Notes: a model not told the origin generated them from the sequence alone. A DNA stretch of 40,405 bases from an uncultured Verrucomicrobiota bacterium (GCA_949293415.1 CASFDK010000031.1:1-40405), one strand, 5' to 3'; positions 17,977-26,851 are shown, counted from the stretch's first letter. Translations and numbers: made by a program.

Positions 17977-18258
17977 TTATTCTGCCGAGGCTACCACGGG
18001 AGCCTTTTCGATTATGCGGACTACGCGGAATCTCTTCAGCTTGCTGATGGGACGCGTTTCCATCACTTCAACCTTGTCGCCGAGTGCGCATTCGTTCTTT
18101 TCGTCGTGCACGTGGATGACCGTCTTGCGGCGGATTTCCTTGCCGTACAACGAATGCGGTACCTTGTAGAAATAGGTGAGCTTTATGCTTTTGTCTCCGG
18201 AGCAGGATGTTACAACGCCCACAAGACTTCTGCGTGACTTTCTTGTATTTTCCGACAT
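17977..18258 (-). CDS. rpsQ: Small ribosomal subunit protein uS17
   Basis: 93-residue primary 16S rRNA-binding protein with an OB fold. Conserved segments include [54 protein letters not shown] use the ATG at 18258; a TTG 42 bases upstream would overlap rpmC and add residues unlike any S17. It lies 11 bases after rpmC. Confidence 0.98.
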   Translation of the reverse strand: MSENTRKSRRSLVGVVTSCSGDKSIKLTYFYKVPHSLYGKEIRRKTVIHVHDEKNECALGDKVEVMETRPISKLKRFRVVRIIEKAPVVASAE

Positions 18259-18269
18259 ATTATAGTCCT

Positions 18270-18455
18270 TTATTTCTTCTGGGTCTTGATTGTTTCGCAA
18301 CGTGCAATGTCGCGACGCAGCTGCTTGATGCGAGCCGGATTTTCAACTTGTCCCGTTCCCTTGCGAACGTTGAGGTTCAAGAGCTCTTCGCGCATATCGC
18401 GAAGTTTCTTCGAAAGCTCTTCCGCCGAAAGTTCTTTAATTTCTTTTGTCTTCAT
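18270..18455 (-). CDS. rpmC: Large ribosomal subunit protein uL29
   Basis: 61-residue 50S protein at the tunnel exit, where it helps dock signal recognition particle and trigger factor. It is a two-helix hairpin with the KKLRDMREELLNLNVRKGTGQVENPARI-type core (the LNLR-like and NPARIKQLRRDIAR segments are clear). It lies 17 bases after rplP. Confidence 0.98.
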   Translation of the reverse strand: MKTKEIKELSAEELSKKLRDMREELLNLNVRKGTGQVENPARIKQLRRDIARCETIKTQKK

Positions 18456-18472
18456 ACTGTGAAGTCTCCCAA

Positions 18473-18901
18473 TTATAGAATTTCAACGCCTTCGCGAACT
18501 ACAAATCTGCATTTGAACGGAAGTTTTCCGTCCGCAAGTCTGAGTGCTTCGCGTGCCATACTGGCGGGAACGCCCGATACTTCGAACAGAACGCTGCCGG
18601 GCTTGATGATTGCGCACCAGAATTCCACGCCGCCCTTACCTTTACCCATACGGGTTTCAGCGGGTTTCTTTGTTACGCTCTTCTGGGGGAACACCCTCAT
18701 CCAAACCTTGCCGCGACGTTTGAAGTGTCTGTTGATTGCAACACGAGCCGCTTCGAGCTGCGCCGCCGAGCATTTGCCGCGTTCGAGAGCCTGAATTGCG
18801 TAATCGCCGAAATCAATGCTGTCGCCGCCCTTTGCCATACCGCGGTTGCGCCCTTTTTGGACTTTGCGGTACTTAGTTTTTGCTGGAAGAATATTTGCCA
18901 T
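18473..18901 (-). CDS. rplP: Large ribosomal subunit protein uL16
   Basis: 142-residue 50S protein close to the A site and needed for late assembly. It has the MANILPAKTKYRKVQKGRNRG start, the GRGKGGVEFW-like MGKGKGGVEFWCA, and KLPFKCRFVVREG at the end. A strong AAGGGAGA ribosome binding site precedes it. Confidence 0.99.
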   Translation of the reverse strand: MANILPAKTKYRKVQKGRNRGMAKGGDSIDFGDYAIQALERGKCSAAQLEAARVAINRHFKRRGKVWMRVFPQKSVTKKPAETRMGKGKGGVEFWCAIIKPGSVLFEVSGVPASMAREALRLADGKLPFKCRFVVREGVEIL

Positions 18902-18919
18902 ATTGTTGCGTCTCCCTTA

Positions 18920-19552
18920 TTACATATTGTCTTCGTTTTTCAAGCACAACCAGCACTTGACGCCGATTTTTCCGTAAACCGTGTTGGCTTCGGTGAAACC
19001 GTAGTCGATGTTTTCGCGCAGTGTGTGCAGCGGGATACGTCCCTTTCTCTGCCATTCGGTGCGTGCGATTTCCGCGCCGCCCAAACGACCCGAGCACTGA
19101 ATCTTGATGCCGTCGGCACCCATGTTCATCGAAGCCATAATCGCCTTCTTGATTGCGCGGCGGAACGAAATGCGGCGTTCCAGCTGGAGCGCAACGCTTT
19201 CGGCGACCAAGTATGCAACCAAGTCGGGCTTCTTGACTTCCTGAATGTCCACGATTACGTCTTTGCCGAGATATTTCGACAGATCCGCTTTCAGTGTTTC
19301 GAGAGCCGCGCCCTTCTGACCGATTACCACACCGGGACGAGCCGTGTAGATTTTCACGCGAATGCGCTGACCTGCGCGTTCGATGAAGATACGGGGAACC
19401 GATGCGCCCTTGAGCTTTTCGCGGAGAAATTCGCGGATGCGGTAGTCTTCGTTGACGGCAGCTGCATAATCGCCCTTATTCGCGAACCAACGCGACTCCC
19501 AGTCGCGGCGGACGGCGAGACGGAAACCTTTAGGATTTACTTTCTGACCCAT
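18920..19552 (-). CDS. rpsC: Small ribosomal subunit protein uS3
   Basis: 210-residue 30S head protein lining the mRNA entry tunnel, with helicase activity. It starts MGQKVNPKGFRLAV, has the KH domain motif VVIGQKGAALE, and the C-terminal domain with GRLGGAEIARTEW and LRENIDYGF. It lies 9 bases after rplV. Confidence 0.99.
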   Translation of the reverse strand: MGQKVNPKGFRLAVRRDWESRWFANKGDYAAAVNEDYRIREFLREKLKGASVPRIFIERAGQRIRVKIYTARPGVVIGQKGAALETLKADLSKYLGKDVIVDIQEVKKPDLVAYLVAESVALQLERRISFRRAIKKAIMASMNMGADGIKIQCSGRLGGAEIARTEWQRKGRIPLHTLRENIDYGFTEANTVYGKIGVKCWLCLKNEDNM

Positions 19553-19561
19553 TGTTGTGCC

Positions 19562-19903
19562 TTATTTAGTGTTCTCGTCTGAAAGGACGATCGAGATGTG
19601 TGAAGTTCTCTTGCGAATCGGATGCGCGCTGCCGCGTGCAACCGGACGGAAACGCTTGAACGCCACGCCCTGATTTACGATTGCGCTTTTGATTGTAAGA
19701 TTCGCAGCCGAAAGACCGTTGTTGTTTTCGGCGTTTGCTATCGCGCTGGCGAGCGTCTTTGCGACGAGCTTTGCGCTTTTACGGGGAACGAGTTTCAGAA
19801 TTTCCAACGCTTCTGCGGCATTGAGACCCTGAATCTCGCGGGATATTTCGCGCACCTTTTTGTCTGACATGCGCGCAAACTTTGTTAAAGCTTTGACTTC
19901 CAT
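19562..19903 (-). CDS. rplV: Large ribosomal subunit protein uL22
   Basis: 113-residue 50S protein whose long beta-hairpin lines the exit tunnel. The helical body (ARMSDKKVREISREIQGL, LKLVPRKSAKLVAKTLASA) and the hairpin with FKRFRPVARGSAHPIRKRTSH are present. In nearly all bacteria rpsS directly precedes it; here a secreted-protein gene intervenes, ending 15 bases upstream. Confidence 0.99.
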   Translation of the reverse strand: MEVKALTKFARMSDKKVREISREIQGLNAAEALEILKLVPRKSAKLVAKTLASAIANAENNNGLSAANLTIKSAIVNQGVAFKRFRPVARGSAHPIRKRTSHISIVLSDENTK

Positions 19904-19918
19904 TGTTGTCTTTCTGTG

Positions 19919-20251
19919 TTAGTTTGCCGGTGTTATGTAAACGGCGTCTCCCTTTTCGATTTTGATGTCCGAGGTTATCGTCGCCACTGCCGTTGTCTTG
20001 TCGGAATCTACAATCACGACGTCTCCGACGTGCTGCTTGTCCCGATAGACCCTGCAGATTGCCCCAGTGAGGAGGTTGCTCTGCGAGCCGGTGTCGATTT
20101 TAACCAATCCCAAATCGTCGCGCACTTCCAAGACTTTGTTTACCCTTTGAAGGTATGTCGTCTTTAGCACCCATTCGGGAGATTCGGCAAAGATTGATTG
20201 TCCAACGGTTGCAACCGCGCAAACAAGCAAAACTTTGCCGAAGTTTATCAT
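19919..20251 (-). CDS. Exported small protein of unknown function inside the S10 operon
   Basis: A 110-residue protein that I do not recognise. The N-terminus is a good Sec signal peptide: Lys6, a hydrophobic core at residues 8-17, and a predicted cut after IFA (residue 22). The mature part (about 88 residues) alternates short beta strands with Gly turns (LGLVKIDTG, AICRVYRD, VGDVVIVD, IEKGDAVYI), suggesting a small beta-barrel and loosely resembling FlgT C-terminal-like domains. It is coupled to the ribosomal genes: its ATG lies one base after the rpsS stop codon and its stop is 15 bases before rplV. Base composition matches its neighbours, so there is no sign of recent transfer. Role unknown; being made with ribosomal proteins would tie its supply to growth rate. 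Confidence 0.85.
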   Translation of the reverse strand: MINFGKVLLVCAVATVGQSIFAESPEWVLKTTYLQRVNKVLEVRDDLGLVKIDTGSQSNLLTGAICRVYRDKQHVGDVVIVDSDKTTAVATITSDIKIEKGDAVYITPAN

Positions 20252-20252
20252 A

Positions 20253-20531
20253 TTACATAGCTGCCTTCTTGGTGTGCGGGTTGTGTCCTTTGAACGTGCG
20301 GGTCGGCGAGAATTCGCCGAGCTTGTGTCCTACCATGTTTTCCGTAACATAGACTGCCACAAACTTTTTGCCGTTGTGAACGTTAAAATTCAATCCGATG
20401 AAATCGGGAGTAATCATAGAACGTCTCGACCAAGTTTGAATCGGCTTGTGCGAGTTCGTTTTCTGCGCTTCGTCGATTTTGTCTTGGAGGCTCGGATCTA
20501 CGAAAGGTCCTTTTTTAATTGAACGTGCCAT
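20253..20531 (-). CDS. rpsS: Small ribosomal subunit protein uS19
   Basis: 92-residue 30S head protein forming bridge B1a with the 50S. It starts [15 protein letters not shown] and carries [25 protein letters not shown] and [18 protein letters not shown] clear TAGGAGA ribosome binding site precedes the ATG. Its stop codon is one base from the start of the exported-protein gene. Confidence 0.99.
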   Translation of the reverse strand: MARSIKKGPFVDPSLQDKIDEAQKTNSHKPIQTWSRRSMITPDFIGLNFNVHNGKKFVAVYVTENMVGHKLGEFSPTRTFKGHNPHTKKAAM

Positions 20532-20546
20532 TTCTGATTTCTCCTA

Positions 20547-21398
20547 CTATTTCTTGGTTTTCTTGCCGTTGCGACGGAGGATAATCATCGAATTCGACGG
20601 CTTGCTCTTCGTGCGTGTCGGATAGCCCTTTGCCAGCTGACCCCACGGCGATACGGGATGTCCGCCGCCGGAAGTGCGACCTTCGCCACCGCCCATCGGG
20701 TGGTCTACAGGGTTCATTACAACACCGCGAACTCTCGGACGCTTGCCCATCCAGCGAACACGGCCAGCTTTGCCCAAACTCTGGTTCTGGTGTTCGAGGT
20801 TGCCGACTACGCCGATTACCGCGCGGCATTCCGCGTTTATCAAACGGATTTCGCCGCTGGGCATCTTTACCGTCGCCATATCGCCTTCGACCGCCACGAG
20901 TTGCGCGCCCGCGCCTGCGCCTCTTGCGATTTGCGCGCCCTTGTTGGGCTGCATTTCAACGCAGAAAATTTTCTGCGCCGGAGGAATGAACTTGAGCGGC
21001 ATGCACGCGCCGACGGGGAATTCGTCGGGACGCTTCGAATGTGTCATGACCGTGTCGCCCTTCTTCATCCCGTCGGGAGCGATGATGTAGCGCTTTGTCT
21101 TTTCTTCGTTCTGGTATTGAACGAGGGCGATGTACGCCGTGCGGTACGGGTCGTATTCGATTGCCATAACCGTTGCGGGTACGTCGATGATGTCGCGCTT
21201 GAAGTCTACGATACGGTACAACTTCTTGTGACCGCCGCCGCGACGACGCGATGTGATGCGACCGTAGCAGTTGCGACCTCTGGAGCGGTGGTTGCTTTCG
21301 GTCAACGAGCGTTCGGGACGCTTGTTGTCAACCTCGTTGCGACCGAGTTCCAAAAATCTCTGCGCGGGTGTCAAAGGTCTTCTTTTAATAATAGCCAT
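20547..21398 (-). CDS. rplB: Large ribosomal subunit protein uL2
   Basis: 283-residue 50S protein needed for peptidyl transferase centre assembly and subunit joining. It shows RSRGRNCYGRITSRRRGGGHKKLYR, the SH3-like centre, and NPVDHPMGGGEGRTSGGGHP with the conserved His of VDHP; the second His of the enteric DHPH motif is Met here. An AGGAGA ribosome binding site precedes the ATG. Confidence 0.99.
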   Translation of the reverse strand: MAIIKRRPLTPAQRFLELGRNEVDNKRPERSLTESNHRSRGRNCYGRITSRRRGGGHKKLYRIVDFKRDIIDVPATVMAIEYDPYRTAYIALVQYQNEEKTKRYIIAPDGMKKGDTVMTHSKRPDEFPVGACMPLKFIPPAQKIFCVEMQPNKGAQIARGAGAGAQLVAVEGDMATVKMPSGEIRLINAECRAVIGVVGNLEHQNQSLGKAGRVRWMGKRPRVRGVVMNPVDHPMGGGEGRTSGGGHPVSPWGQLAKGYPTRTKSKPSNSMIILRRNGKKTKK

Positions 21399-21415
21399 TG
21401 TATGCTTCTCCTGAC

Positions 21416-21703
21416 TTACGCAATTTGAATGGTGTCGCCCGCCTTGAGCGTTACGATCGCCTTTTTCATTTTACCCTTGACGCCAGGATTGTTGCGGCTC
21501 ATGCGCGAGACCTTAACTTTGCCCTTGGCGTTGATTACGTTTACGCGCACAACCTTTACCTTGAAAAGCTGTTCGACTGCGTCGGCGATTGCCTCTGCGT
21601 TTGCGTCGTCGGCAACAGTAAACGTGTACTGGTTTGCGACCTGCAAATTAACAGCCTTTTCCGTTACGCGGAAACCCTTGATAATTTTGTCTGCCTGTAC
21701 CAT
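21416..21703 (-). CDS. rplW: Large ribosomal subunit protein uL23
   Basis: 95-residue tunnel-exit protein and main docking site for trigger factor and SRP. It has VTEKAVNLQVANQYTFTV and the hairpin VRVNVINAKGKVKVSRMSRN typical of the family. The reading frame is separated from rplD by 6 bases. Confidence 0.98.
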   Translation of the reverse strand: MVQADKIIKGFRVTEKAVNLQVANQYTFTVADDANAEAIADAVEQLFKVKVVRVNVINAKGKVKVSRMSRNNPGVKGKMKKAIVTLKAGDTIQIA

Positions 21704-21709
21704 TGTGGA

Positions 21710-22345
21710 TTACCTTTCGTCCTTATTGATGCGGGCAAGAACAGTGTCGAGACCCTTGCGGGAAACGATTACCGTGTCGAACTGAACGAGGTCGAGCGCG
21801 TTGAGCGTTGCGCTTTCGCAGAAGTTCGCGCGGGCGATGTTGCGGCTTGCCAGAATGAAGTCGTCGCCGAATACGTCGTCGACGAGCAGTACCTTGCCGT
21901 CTGCCTTGATGTTCGAGAGAACCTTGGCAACAGCCTTCGTCTTCTTTTCGGGAGCTGCAAATTCCTCGATTACGCACAGACCGTTTTCCGAGCATTTGTC
22001 GAAGAGAGCGCGGCTGAATGCCAGTGCCTTTGCCTTGCGATTGATTTTCTTCGACCAGTCGCGGGGTTGGGGACCGAATACCACGGCACCGCCGCGGTGA
22101 ATCGGGCTCTTCATTGTGCCGTGACGCGAACGACCGCCGCCCTTCTGCTTAAAAGGCTTGCGGCATGTGCCGCTTACGTGTCCGTAGTCGAGTGTGGATG
22201 CATTGCCCTGACGTGCGTTTGCCTGATATGCAACGATTGTTTCTTTGAGCGCGAACAGACCCTTGTCTCCCTCAAACTGGGGGATGTTTTCGAAATCCTG
22301 TTCCGTGAAGCTCGAACCGTCTTTTGTGTAAACTTTAAGTTTCAT
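21710..22345 (-). CDS. rplD: Large ribosomal subunit protein uL4
   Basis: 211-residue 50S protein with an extended loop in the exit tunnel. The loop contains the RQGNASTLDYGHVSGTCRKPFKQKGGGRSRHG segment and GGAVVFGPQPRDWSKKINRK follows. In enteric bacteria L4 represses its own operon through the S10 leader; here the corresponding leader would be the one ahead of rplC. An AGGAGC ribosome binding site precedes the ATG. Confidence 0.99.
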   Translation of the reverse strand: MKLKVYTKDGSSFTEQDFENIPQFEGDKGLFALKETIVAYQANARQGNASTLDYGHVSGTCRKPFKQKGGGRSRHGTMKSPIHRGGAVVFGPQPRDWSKKINRKAKALAFSRALFDKCSENGLCVIEEFAAPEKKTKAVAKVLSNIKADGKVLLVDDVFGDDFILASRNIARANFCESATLNALDLVQFDTVIVSRKGLDTVLARINKDER

Positions 22346-22357
22346 ATTCGCGGCTCC

Positions 22358-22996
22358 TTATGCTTTCTTTGCTTTCTTTGCGGGACGAACGATTACCAAA
22401 TCGCCCTTCGCCCCCGGAAGACTGCCCTTAATCAAAAGGATATTCTTGTCTTCCAGAATTTTTACGATGGGGTGGTTCTGCGTAGTGCAGCGAACCTGTC
22501 CCATATGACCGGGCATCTTTCTGCCCTTGTAAACGTGACCGGGGGTCTGGCGGCAGCCTACCGAACCGGGACGGCGGTGCATCATGTGCCCGTGTGTTTC
22601 GGGCTGACCGTCGAAGTGGTAGCGTTTCATTACGCCTTGGAAGCCGCGACCTTTAGTCGTACCGATGATGTCGACCATTTGACCCTTTGCGAATTTTGCA
22701 ACTGTCAAAACATCGCCTGCCTTATAGTCGGCGGGATTGTCGACGCGGAACTCGACAAGTTCCGTTACGGGGGCTACGCCCGCTTTTTTTAAGTGCCCGA
22801 GTTCCGGTTGATTCATGCGCTGTTCTTTCTGCGCACCGAAGCCGATTTGTACGGCGTCGTAACCGTCGCTCTGAGCCGTTTTTACTTGCGTGACGGGACA
22901 CGGACCAGCCTCAACGACTGTAACAGCAACAAGGCTGTTGTCCTCGTCGAAAATCTGGGTCATGCCCAGTTTCTTACCGATTAGTATTTCGCTCAT
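22358..22996 (-). CDS. rplC: Large ribosomal subunit protein uL3
   Basis: 212-residue early-assembly 50S protein reaching the peptidyl transferase centre. It begins MSEILIGKKLGMTQIFDEDN and has the loop GSVGCRQTPGHVYKGRKMPGHMG, including the Gln that is N5-methylated in many bacteria. It is the first gene of its transcript here: rpsJ, its normal neighbour, is 463 bases away beyond a promoter. Confidence 0.99.
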   Translation of the reverse strand: MSEILIGKKLGMTQIFDEDNSLVAVTVVEAGPCPVTQVKTAQSDGYDAVQIGFGAQKEQRMNQPELGHLKKAGVAPVTELVEFRVDNPADYKAGDVLTVAKFAKGQMVDIIGTTKGRGFQGVMKRYHFDGQPETHGHMMHRRPGSVGCRQTPGHVYKGRKMPGHMGQVRCTTQNHPIVKILEDKNILLIKGSLPGAKGDLVIVRPAKKAKKA

Positions 22997-23043
22997 AGCT
23001 AAGAGGCAGGCGGAAATTTCATCGTCAAGAAAAGCGATCCACC

Positions 23044-23093
23044 CCCCAACCGAGGGGATTTTTACCGATTTCCCACAACAAAACGCCCTTTTG
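23044..23093 (-). promoter_or_regulatory. Possible structured leader of the rplC transcript
   Basis: Between the predicted promoter and the rplC start, the roughly 140-base leader contains two compact hairpins on the minus strand: CAAAA-GGGCG-TTTTG (23079-23093) and CCCC-TCGGTT-GGGG (23044-23057). They could form a ribosomal-protein binding leader similar in purpose to the L4-regulated S10 leader. No known leader family was recognised, so this rests on position and base pairing only. Confidence 0.4.
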
Positions 23094-23141
23094 AGACCTG
23101 CTTTAGTTGTTATTGTTTAGTTTAGAAAACTTGTAAAGACG

Positions 23142-23172
23142 GCTATAGTGCCAATCTTTCAAATACTGTCAA
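23142..23172 (-). promoter_or_regulatory. Promoter of the rplC-led S10/spc/alpha transcript
   Basis: On the minus strand a perfect TTGACA (-35, at 23167-23172) is followed after 19 bases by TATAGC (23142-23147), or after 18 by CTATAG. Directly upstream is an A/T-only stretch of about 30 bases resembling an UP element. The spacing is slightly long for sigma-70, but the -35 box, UP-like tract and position all point to a strong growth-linked promoter. Confidence 0.65.
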
Positions 23173-23201
23173 TATATTTTTTAGATTATTTTATTTTTTT
23201 A

Positions 23202-23327
23202 ACAAATTTCGCGCAAACTTTTCGGTTCTCTCCGCTCGACCGATCGAAATTTGCCGTCTTTCGGTAACAAAATTCGACCCGCCGCCAGCGGCAGATGCTT
23301 CAAAAAGTTTGCGCAGGAAAAATTTGT
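23202..23327. repeat. Long interrupted inverted repeat upstream of the S10 promoter
   Basis: GCGCAAACTTTT (23211-23222) is repeated as its exact complement AAAAGTTTGCGC at 23303-23314. The pairing resumes outside these arms as ACAAATTT (23202-23209) with AAATTTGT (23320-23327). The intervening 80 bases hold a small GCCGC-CA-GCGGC hairpin (23281-23292) and no gene. It lies between the rpsJ terminator and the rplC promoter; a protein-binding operator or a decayed insertion are possible readings. Confidence 0.6.
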
Positions 23328-23408
23328 CTATCTGAAAAAATGGACTTCCGTTTCCGAAACCCCCGCGGTCTCTTTGGCGTCGTTTAATACTTCGCTAAAA
23401 CCGGAGAC

Positions 23409-23448
23409 AAAAAGGCCGGCGCGACGGAAGTTTCCTTCTAGCGCGCCG
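23409..23448 (-). terminator. Terminator after rpsJ
   Basis: Twelve bases past the rpsJ stop codon, a CGGCGCG / CGCGCCG stem (minus strand; arms 23442-23448 and 23417-23423) is followed by GCC and five T. It would end the rpsL-rpsG-fusA-rpsJ transcript and so detach rpsJ from the rest of the S10 genes. Confidence 0.75.
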
Positions 23449-23459
23449 ACTTCCGCAGA

Positions 23460-23768
23460 CTACACGTTAATCGTGATGTCTACGCCCGAGGGAAGGTTGA
23501 GCTTCTTAAGCTCGTCAACCGTGTTTGCCGTCGGGTTTACGATGTCGATAAGACGCTTGTGAGTACGGAGCTCAAACTGTTCCATGCTCTTCTTGTCGAC
23601 GTGTACGGAACGGTTGACCGAGTACTTTTCGATGCGTGTCGGCAACGGAACAGGTCCCGAAACCGTCGCGCCCGTGCGCTTCGCCGTTTCGACGATGTCG
23701 CTCGCGCTCTGGTCTATCGTGCGAAAATCGTAGCCCTTGAGTTTTATTCTGATTCTCTGAGTAGCCAT
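23460..23768 (-). CDS. rpsJ: Small ribosomal subunit protein uS10
   Basis: 102-residue 30S head protein that, with NusB, also serves in transcription antitermination, and links NusG to the ribosome. It has [48 protein letters not shown] and [14 protein letters not shown]. An AAAGGAAA ribosome binding site precedes the ATG. It lies 21 bases after fusA and before a terminator, so it belongs to the str transcript rather than the S10 transcript. Confidence 0.99.
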   Translation of the reverse strand: MATQRIRIKLKGYDFRTIDQSASDIVETAKRTGATVSGPVPLPTRIEKYSVNRSVHVDKKSMEQFELRTHKRLIDIVNPTANTVDELKKLNLPSGVDITINV

Positions 23769-23789
23769 AATGCTTTTTCCTTTTAAATA

Positions 23790-25943
23790 TTATCTCTGCG
23801 CCTTCTTCGCCGCGCCTTCCTGAACTTGCTTGAGGACCGCAGCGGGAACTTGTTCGAAGTGGCTCGGTTCCATCGAGTACGAAGCTCTGCCGCTCGAGAG
23901 CGAACGGATGTCCGTAGCGTAACCGAACATGGTTTCGAGAGGTACGAACGCCTTGATGACCGTTACATTGCCCTTCGATTCCATACCCTGAATCTGTCCG
24001 CGACGACGGTTGATGTCGCCCATAACGTCGCCCTGATACTCGTCGGGGGTTGTTACTTCGACCTTCATGATAGGTTCGAGGAGAATCGGGTTTGCATTCT
24101 TCATAGCATCCTTGAACGCGAAGATACCCGCCATCTTGAACGCCATTTCCGAAGAGTCGACTTCGTGGAACGAACCGAACACCAGACGAACCTTTACGTC
24201 TACTACGGGGTAGCCCGCAACGACGCCGTTTATCATGGCTTCCTTGATACCGTCTTCCGTCGGCTTGATGTATTCCTTCGGGATTACGCCGCCAACGATT
24301 TCGTTGACAAATTCGTAGTGCTTGCCCTTTTCGAGCGGTTCGAGAACGATTTCCGCGTGACCGTACTGACCGCGACCGCCGGACTGACGGACGAATTTGC
24401 CGACGCCGGGGGCGGATTTTGTAATGGTTTCGCGGTATGCAATCTGCGGCTTGCCCGAGTCTGCTTCAACCTTGAATTCGCGGAACAGACGGTCGCGAAT
24501 GATGTCGAGGTGGAGTTCGCCCATGCCCGCGATAAGGGTCTGACCCGTTTCCTGATTTGTCGTAACGACGAATGTCGGGTCTTCTTCGGCGAGTCTCTGG
24601 AGGGCGATGGAAAGCTTTTCCTGATCGGCCTTCGACTTCGGCTCGATGCTCATTGCGATAACCGGTTCGGGGAATGTCGGAGGTTCAAGACGAACTTCGT
24701 GGTCTCTGTCGCAGAGGGTGTCGCCCGTTACGATGTCCTTCGCGCCGATGATTGCGCAAATCGCACCGCTGTATGCCTCTTCGATGTCTTCGCGCTTGTC
24801 CGCCTTGATAACGAGCAGACGCGAAATGCGTTCCGTCTTGCGGCTGCGCGGATTGTAAACCTGCATACCCTTCTTAATGCAACCGCTGTAAACGCGGATA
24901 AAGACGAGTTTGCCTACGAACGGGTCGCTCCAAAGTTTGAACGCAAGAGCCGTCGGCGGCGCAAAGTCGTCGGAAACGATTTCCAGCGACGGAGTTTCTT
25001 CGTCGTCTTCGCCGTACGCCTTAATCGGGGGAACGTCGAGCGGGCTGGGCAGGTAGTCAACAACCGCGTCGAGAAGCATCTGCACGCCCTTGTTCTTGAA
25101 CGCCGAACCGGGAATGACGCCTACGAATTCGCGCGAGAGGGTCGCCTTGCGGATGCCCAAGCGGAGTTCGTCTTCGCTAAAGTTCGTTTCGCCCTCGAGG
25201 AAGCGTTCCATAATAGAGTCGTCGAAGTCCGCGATTGCCTCGATGAGTTCGGAATGGTACTGTTCCGCCTTTTCCTTGTATTCGGCGGGAATGTCGATAA
25301 CGTTGTACTTAACACCCTGAGGGTCGTTTTCGTCGTACATATACGCCTTCATATTGACGAGGTCGATAAGCCCCTTGAACTTGTCTTCCGCGCCGACGGG
25401 GAGGAAGAGCGGATGGGGGTTGCCGTTGAGCTTCGTCTTGATGTCTTCGACCGCGCCGTAGAAGTCGGCTCCGGTTCTATCCATCTTGTTTATGAAGGCG
25501 ATGCGCGGAACGTTGTACTTGTTCATCTGACGCCAAACCGTTTCCGACTGGGGCTGTACGCCCGCAACCGCGCAGAATACTGCGACCGCTCCGTCGAGAA
25601 CACGCAGCGAACGTTCCACTTCGGCGGTGAAGTCAACGTGTCCGGGGGTGTCGATAAGGTTGATTTGGTGCTGGATACCCTTGTAGGGACCGTCCTTTGT
25701 CACCCAGTTGCACGAAATAGCCGACGATGTAATGGTGATACCGCGTTCGCGTTCCTGTTCCATCCAGTCCGTGACGGCAGTACCTTCGTGGACTTCGCCG
25801 ATTTTGTGGACTACGCCGCTATAGAACAAAATACGTTCGGAGCAAGTCGTCTTGCCTGCGTCGATGTGCGCCGATATACCGATGTTTCTGGTATATTCCA
25901 ACGGCTTCGTTCTATTGGGAGAATTTTTTTCTGAAAGTGCCAT
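23790..25943 (-). CDS. fusA: Elongation factor G
   Basis: 717-residue translocase GTPase that moves tRNAs and mRNA through the ribosome and helps recycling. The G domain has AHIDAGKTT (G1, 25-33), DTPGHVDFT (G3) and NKMDR (G4); domains II-V follow, with [10 protein letters not shown] and the domain IV loop AIDG-equivalent region [10 protein letters not shown]. It is the full-length canonical type. tuf, which often follows fusA, is instead upstream of secE. Confidence 0.99.
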   Translation of the reverse strand: MALSEKNSPNRTKPLEYTRNIGISAHIDAGKTTCSERILFYSGVVHKIGEVHEGTAVTDWMEQERERGITITSSAISCNWVTKDGPYKGIQHQINLIDTPGHVDFTAEVERSLRVLDGAVAVFCAVAGVQPQSETVWRQMNKYNVPRIAFINKMDRTGADFYGAVEDIKTKLNGNPHPLFLPVGAEDKFKGLIDLVNMKAYMYDENDPQGVKYNVIDIPAEYKEKAEQYHSELIEAIADFDDSIMERFLEGETNFSEDELRLGIRKATLSREFVGVIPGSAFKNKGVQMLLDAVVDYLPSPLDVPPIKAYGEDDEETPSLEIVSDDFAPPTALAFKLWSDPFVGKLVFIRVYSGCIKKGMQVYNPRSRKTERISRLLVIKADKREDIEEAYSGAICAIIGAKDIVTGDTLCDRDHEVRLEPPTFPEPVIAMSIEPKSKADQEKLSIALQRLAEEDPTFVVTTNQETGQTLIAGMGELHLDIIRDRLFREFKVEADSGKPQIAYRETITKSAPGVGKFVRQSGGRGQYGHAEIVLEPLEKGKHYEFVNEIVGGVIPKEYIKPTEDGIKEAMINGVVAGYPVVDVKVRLVFGSFHEVDSSEMAFKMAGIFAFKDAMKNANPILLEPIMKVEVTTPDEYQGDVMGDINRRRGQIQGMESKGNVTVIKAFVPLETMFGYATDIRSLSSGRASYSMEPSHFEQVPAAVLKQVQEGAAKKAQR

Positions 25944-25968
25944 ATTTGTGGTCTTCTATCGGTTCGGA

Positions 25969-26442
25969 TTACCAGCGGAGGTGCGCGAAAGCCCTGTTGG
26001 ACTGCGCCATCTTGTGAACGTCTTCGCGCTTCTTTACGACAGTACCCGTGCCGTTGTATGCATCTACCAATTCGGCCGCGAGAGCGTCCGCCATCGGCAG
26101 ACCTTTGCGGTTGCCCGCAGCTTCGATGAGCCAACGGAAAGCGAGCGTCTGCTGGCGGTCGAACGAAACTTCGACGGGAACTTGGTATGTAGCACCGCCT
26201 ACGCGACGGCTCTTGACTTCGAGTTTGGGACGGACATTTTCGAGTGCGCCCAGAAGCAGGTCGATGGGATCGCCCTTTTCGAGCTTTTCGCTCACCTTTT
26301 CGATTGCGCCGTAAACAATGCGTTCGGCGACAGTCTTTTTGCCGTTCTTCATCACCATGTTGATAAGGTGGCTGACGAGGGGGCTCTTATAACGCGAATC
26401 CGGAATACGTTCTCTTTTTTCAGCTCTGTGTCTGCGTGACAT
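25969..26442 (-). CDS. rpsG: Small ribosomal subunit protein uS7
   Basis: 157-residue protein that nucleates assembly of the 30S head. It starts MSRRHRAEKRERIPDSRYKSPLVSHLIN and carries the MVMKNGKKTVAERIVY helix and VGGATYQVPVEV hairpin. An AGAAGG ribosome binding site precedes the ATG. It is placed normally between rpsL and fusA. Confidence 0.99.
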   Translation of the reverse strand: MSRRHRAEKRERIPDSRYKSPLVSHLINMVMKNGKKTVAERIVYGAIEKVSEKLEKGDPIDLLLGALENVRPKLEVKSRRVGGATYQVPVEVSFDRQQTLAFRWLIEAAGNRKGLPMADALAAELVDAYNGTGTVVKKREDVHKMAQSNRAFAHLRW

Positions 26443-26467
26443 ATTTTTGCCTTCTTTAAATTTTCAA

Positions 26468-26851
26468 TTATGCCTTCTTGGCCTTCGGGCGTTTGACACC
26501 GTACTTCGAACGGCTGCGGCGACGTTTTTCAACGCCCATGCAGTCAAGAGTACCGCGGACGATGTGGTAACGAACACCGGGCAAGTCCTTGACACGACCG
26601 CCGCGAACCAGAACAACGCTGTGTTCCTGCAACGAGTGGCCTTCGTCGGGGATGTAGGCGATTACTTCGTAGCCCGAAGTAAGACGCACTTTTGCGACTT
26701 TACGAATAGCCGAATTCGGCTTTTTAGGTGTGCGGGTCATAACCTGCACGCACACGCCGCGACGAAACGGATTCGACTTGAGTGCCGGAGCCTTTGTCTT
26801 CGCTTTTACAAGGCTGCGCGGCTTGCGAACTAACTGATTAATTGTAGGCAT
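26468..26851 (-). CDS. rpsL: Small ribosomal subunit protein uS12
   Basis: 127-residue decoding-centre protein. It starts [12 protein letters not shown] and shows [12 protein letters not shown] and [13 protein letters not shown]; both lysines whose replacement gives streptomycin resistance in other bacteria are the sensitive wild-type residue. The Asp after the second Lys is the usual methylthiolation site. It is the first gene of the str transcript. Confidence 0.99.
   Translation of the reverse strand: MPTINQLVRKPRSLVKAKTKAPALKSNPFRRGVCVQVMTRTPKKPNSAIRKVAKVRLTSGYEVIAYIPDEGHSLQEHSVVLVRGGRVKDLPGVRYHIVRGTLDCMGVEKRRRSRSKYGVKRPKAKKA

Noticed and set aside
23142..23172. Sigma-54-type promoter (TGGCAC) inside the S10 promoter
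   Set aside because: The TGGCAC is present but the matching TTGC element is missing at the required spacing.
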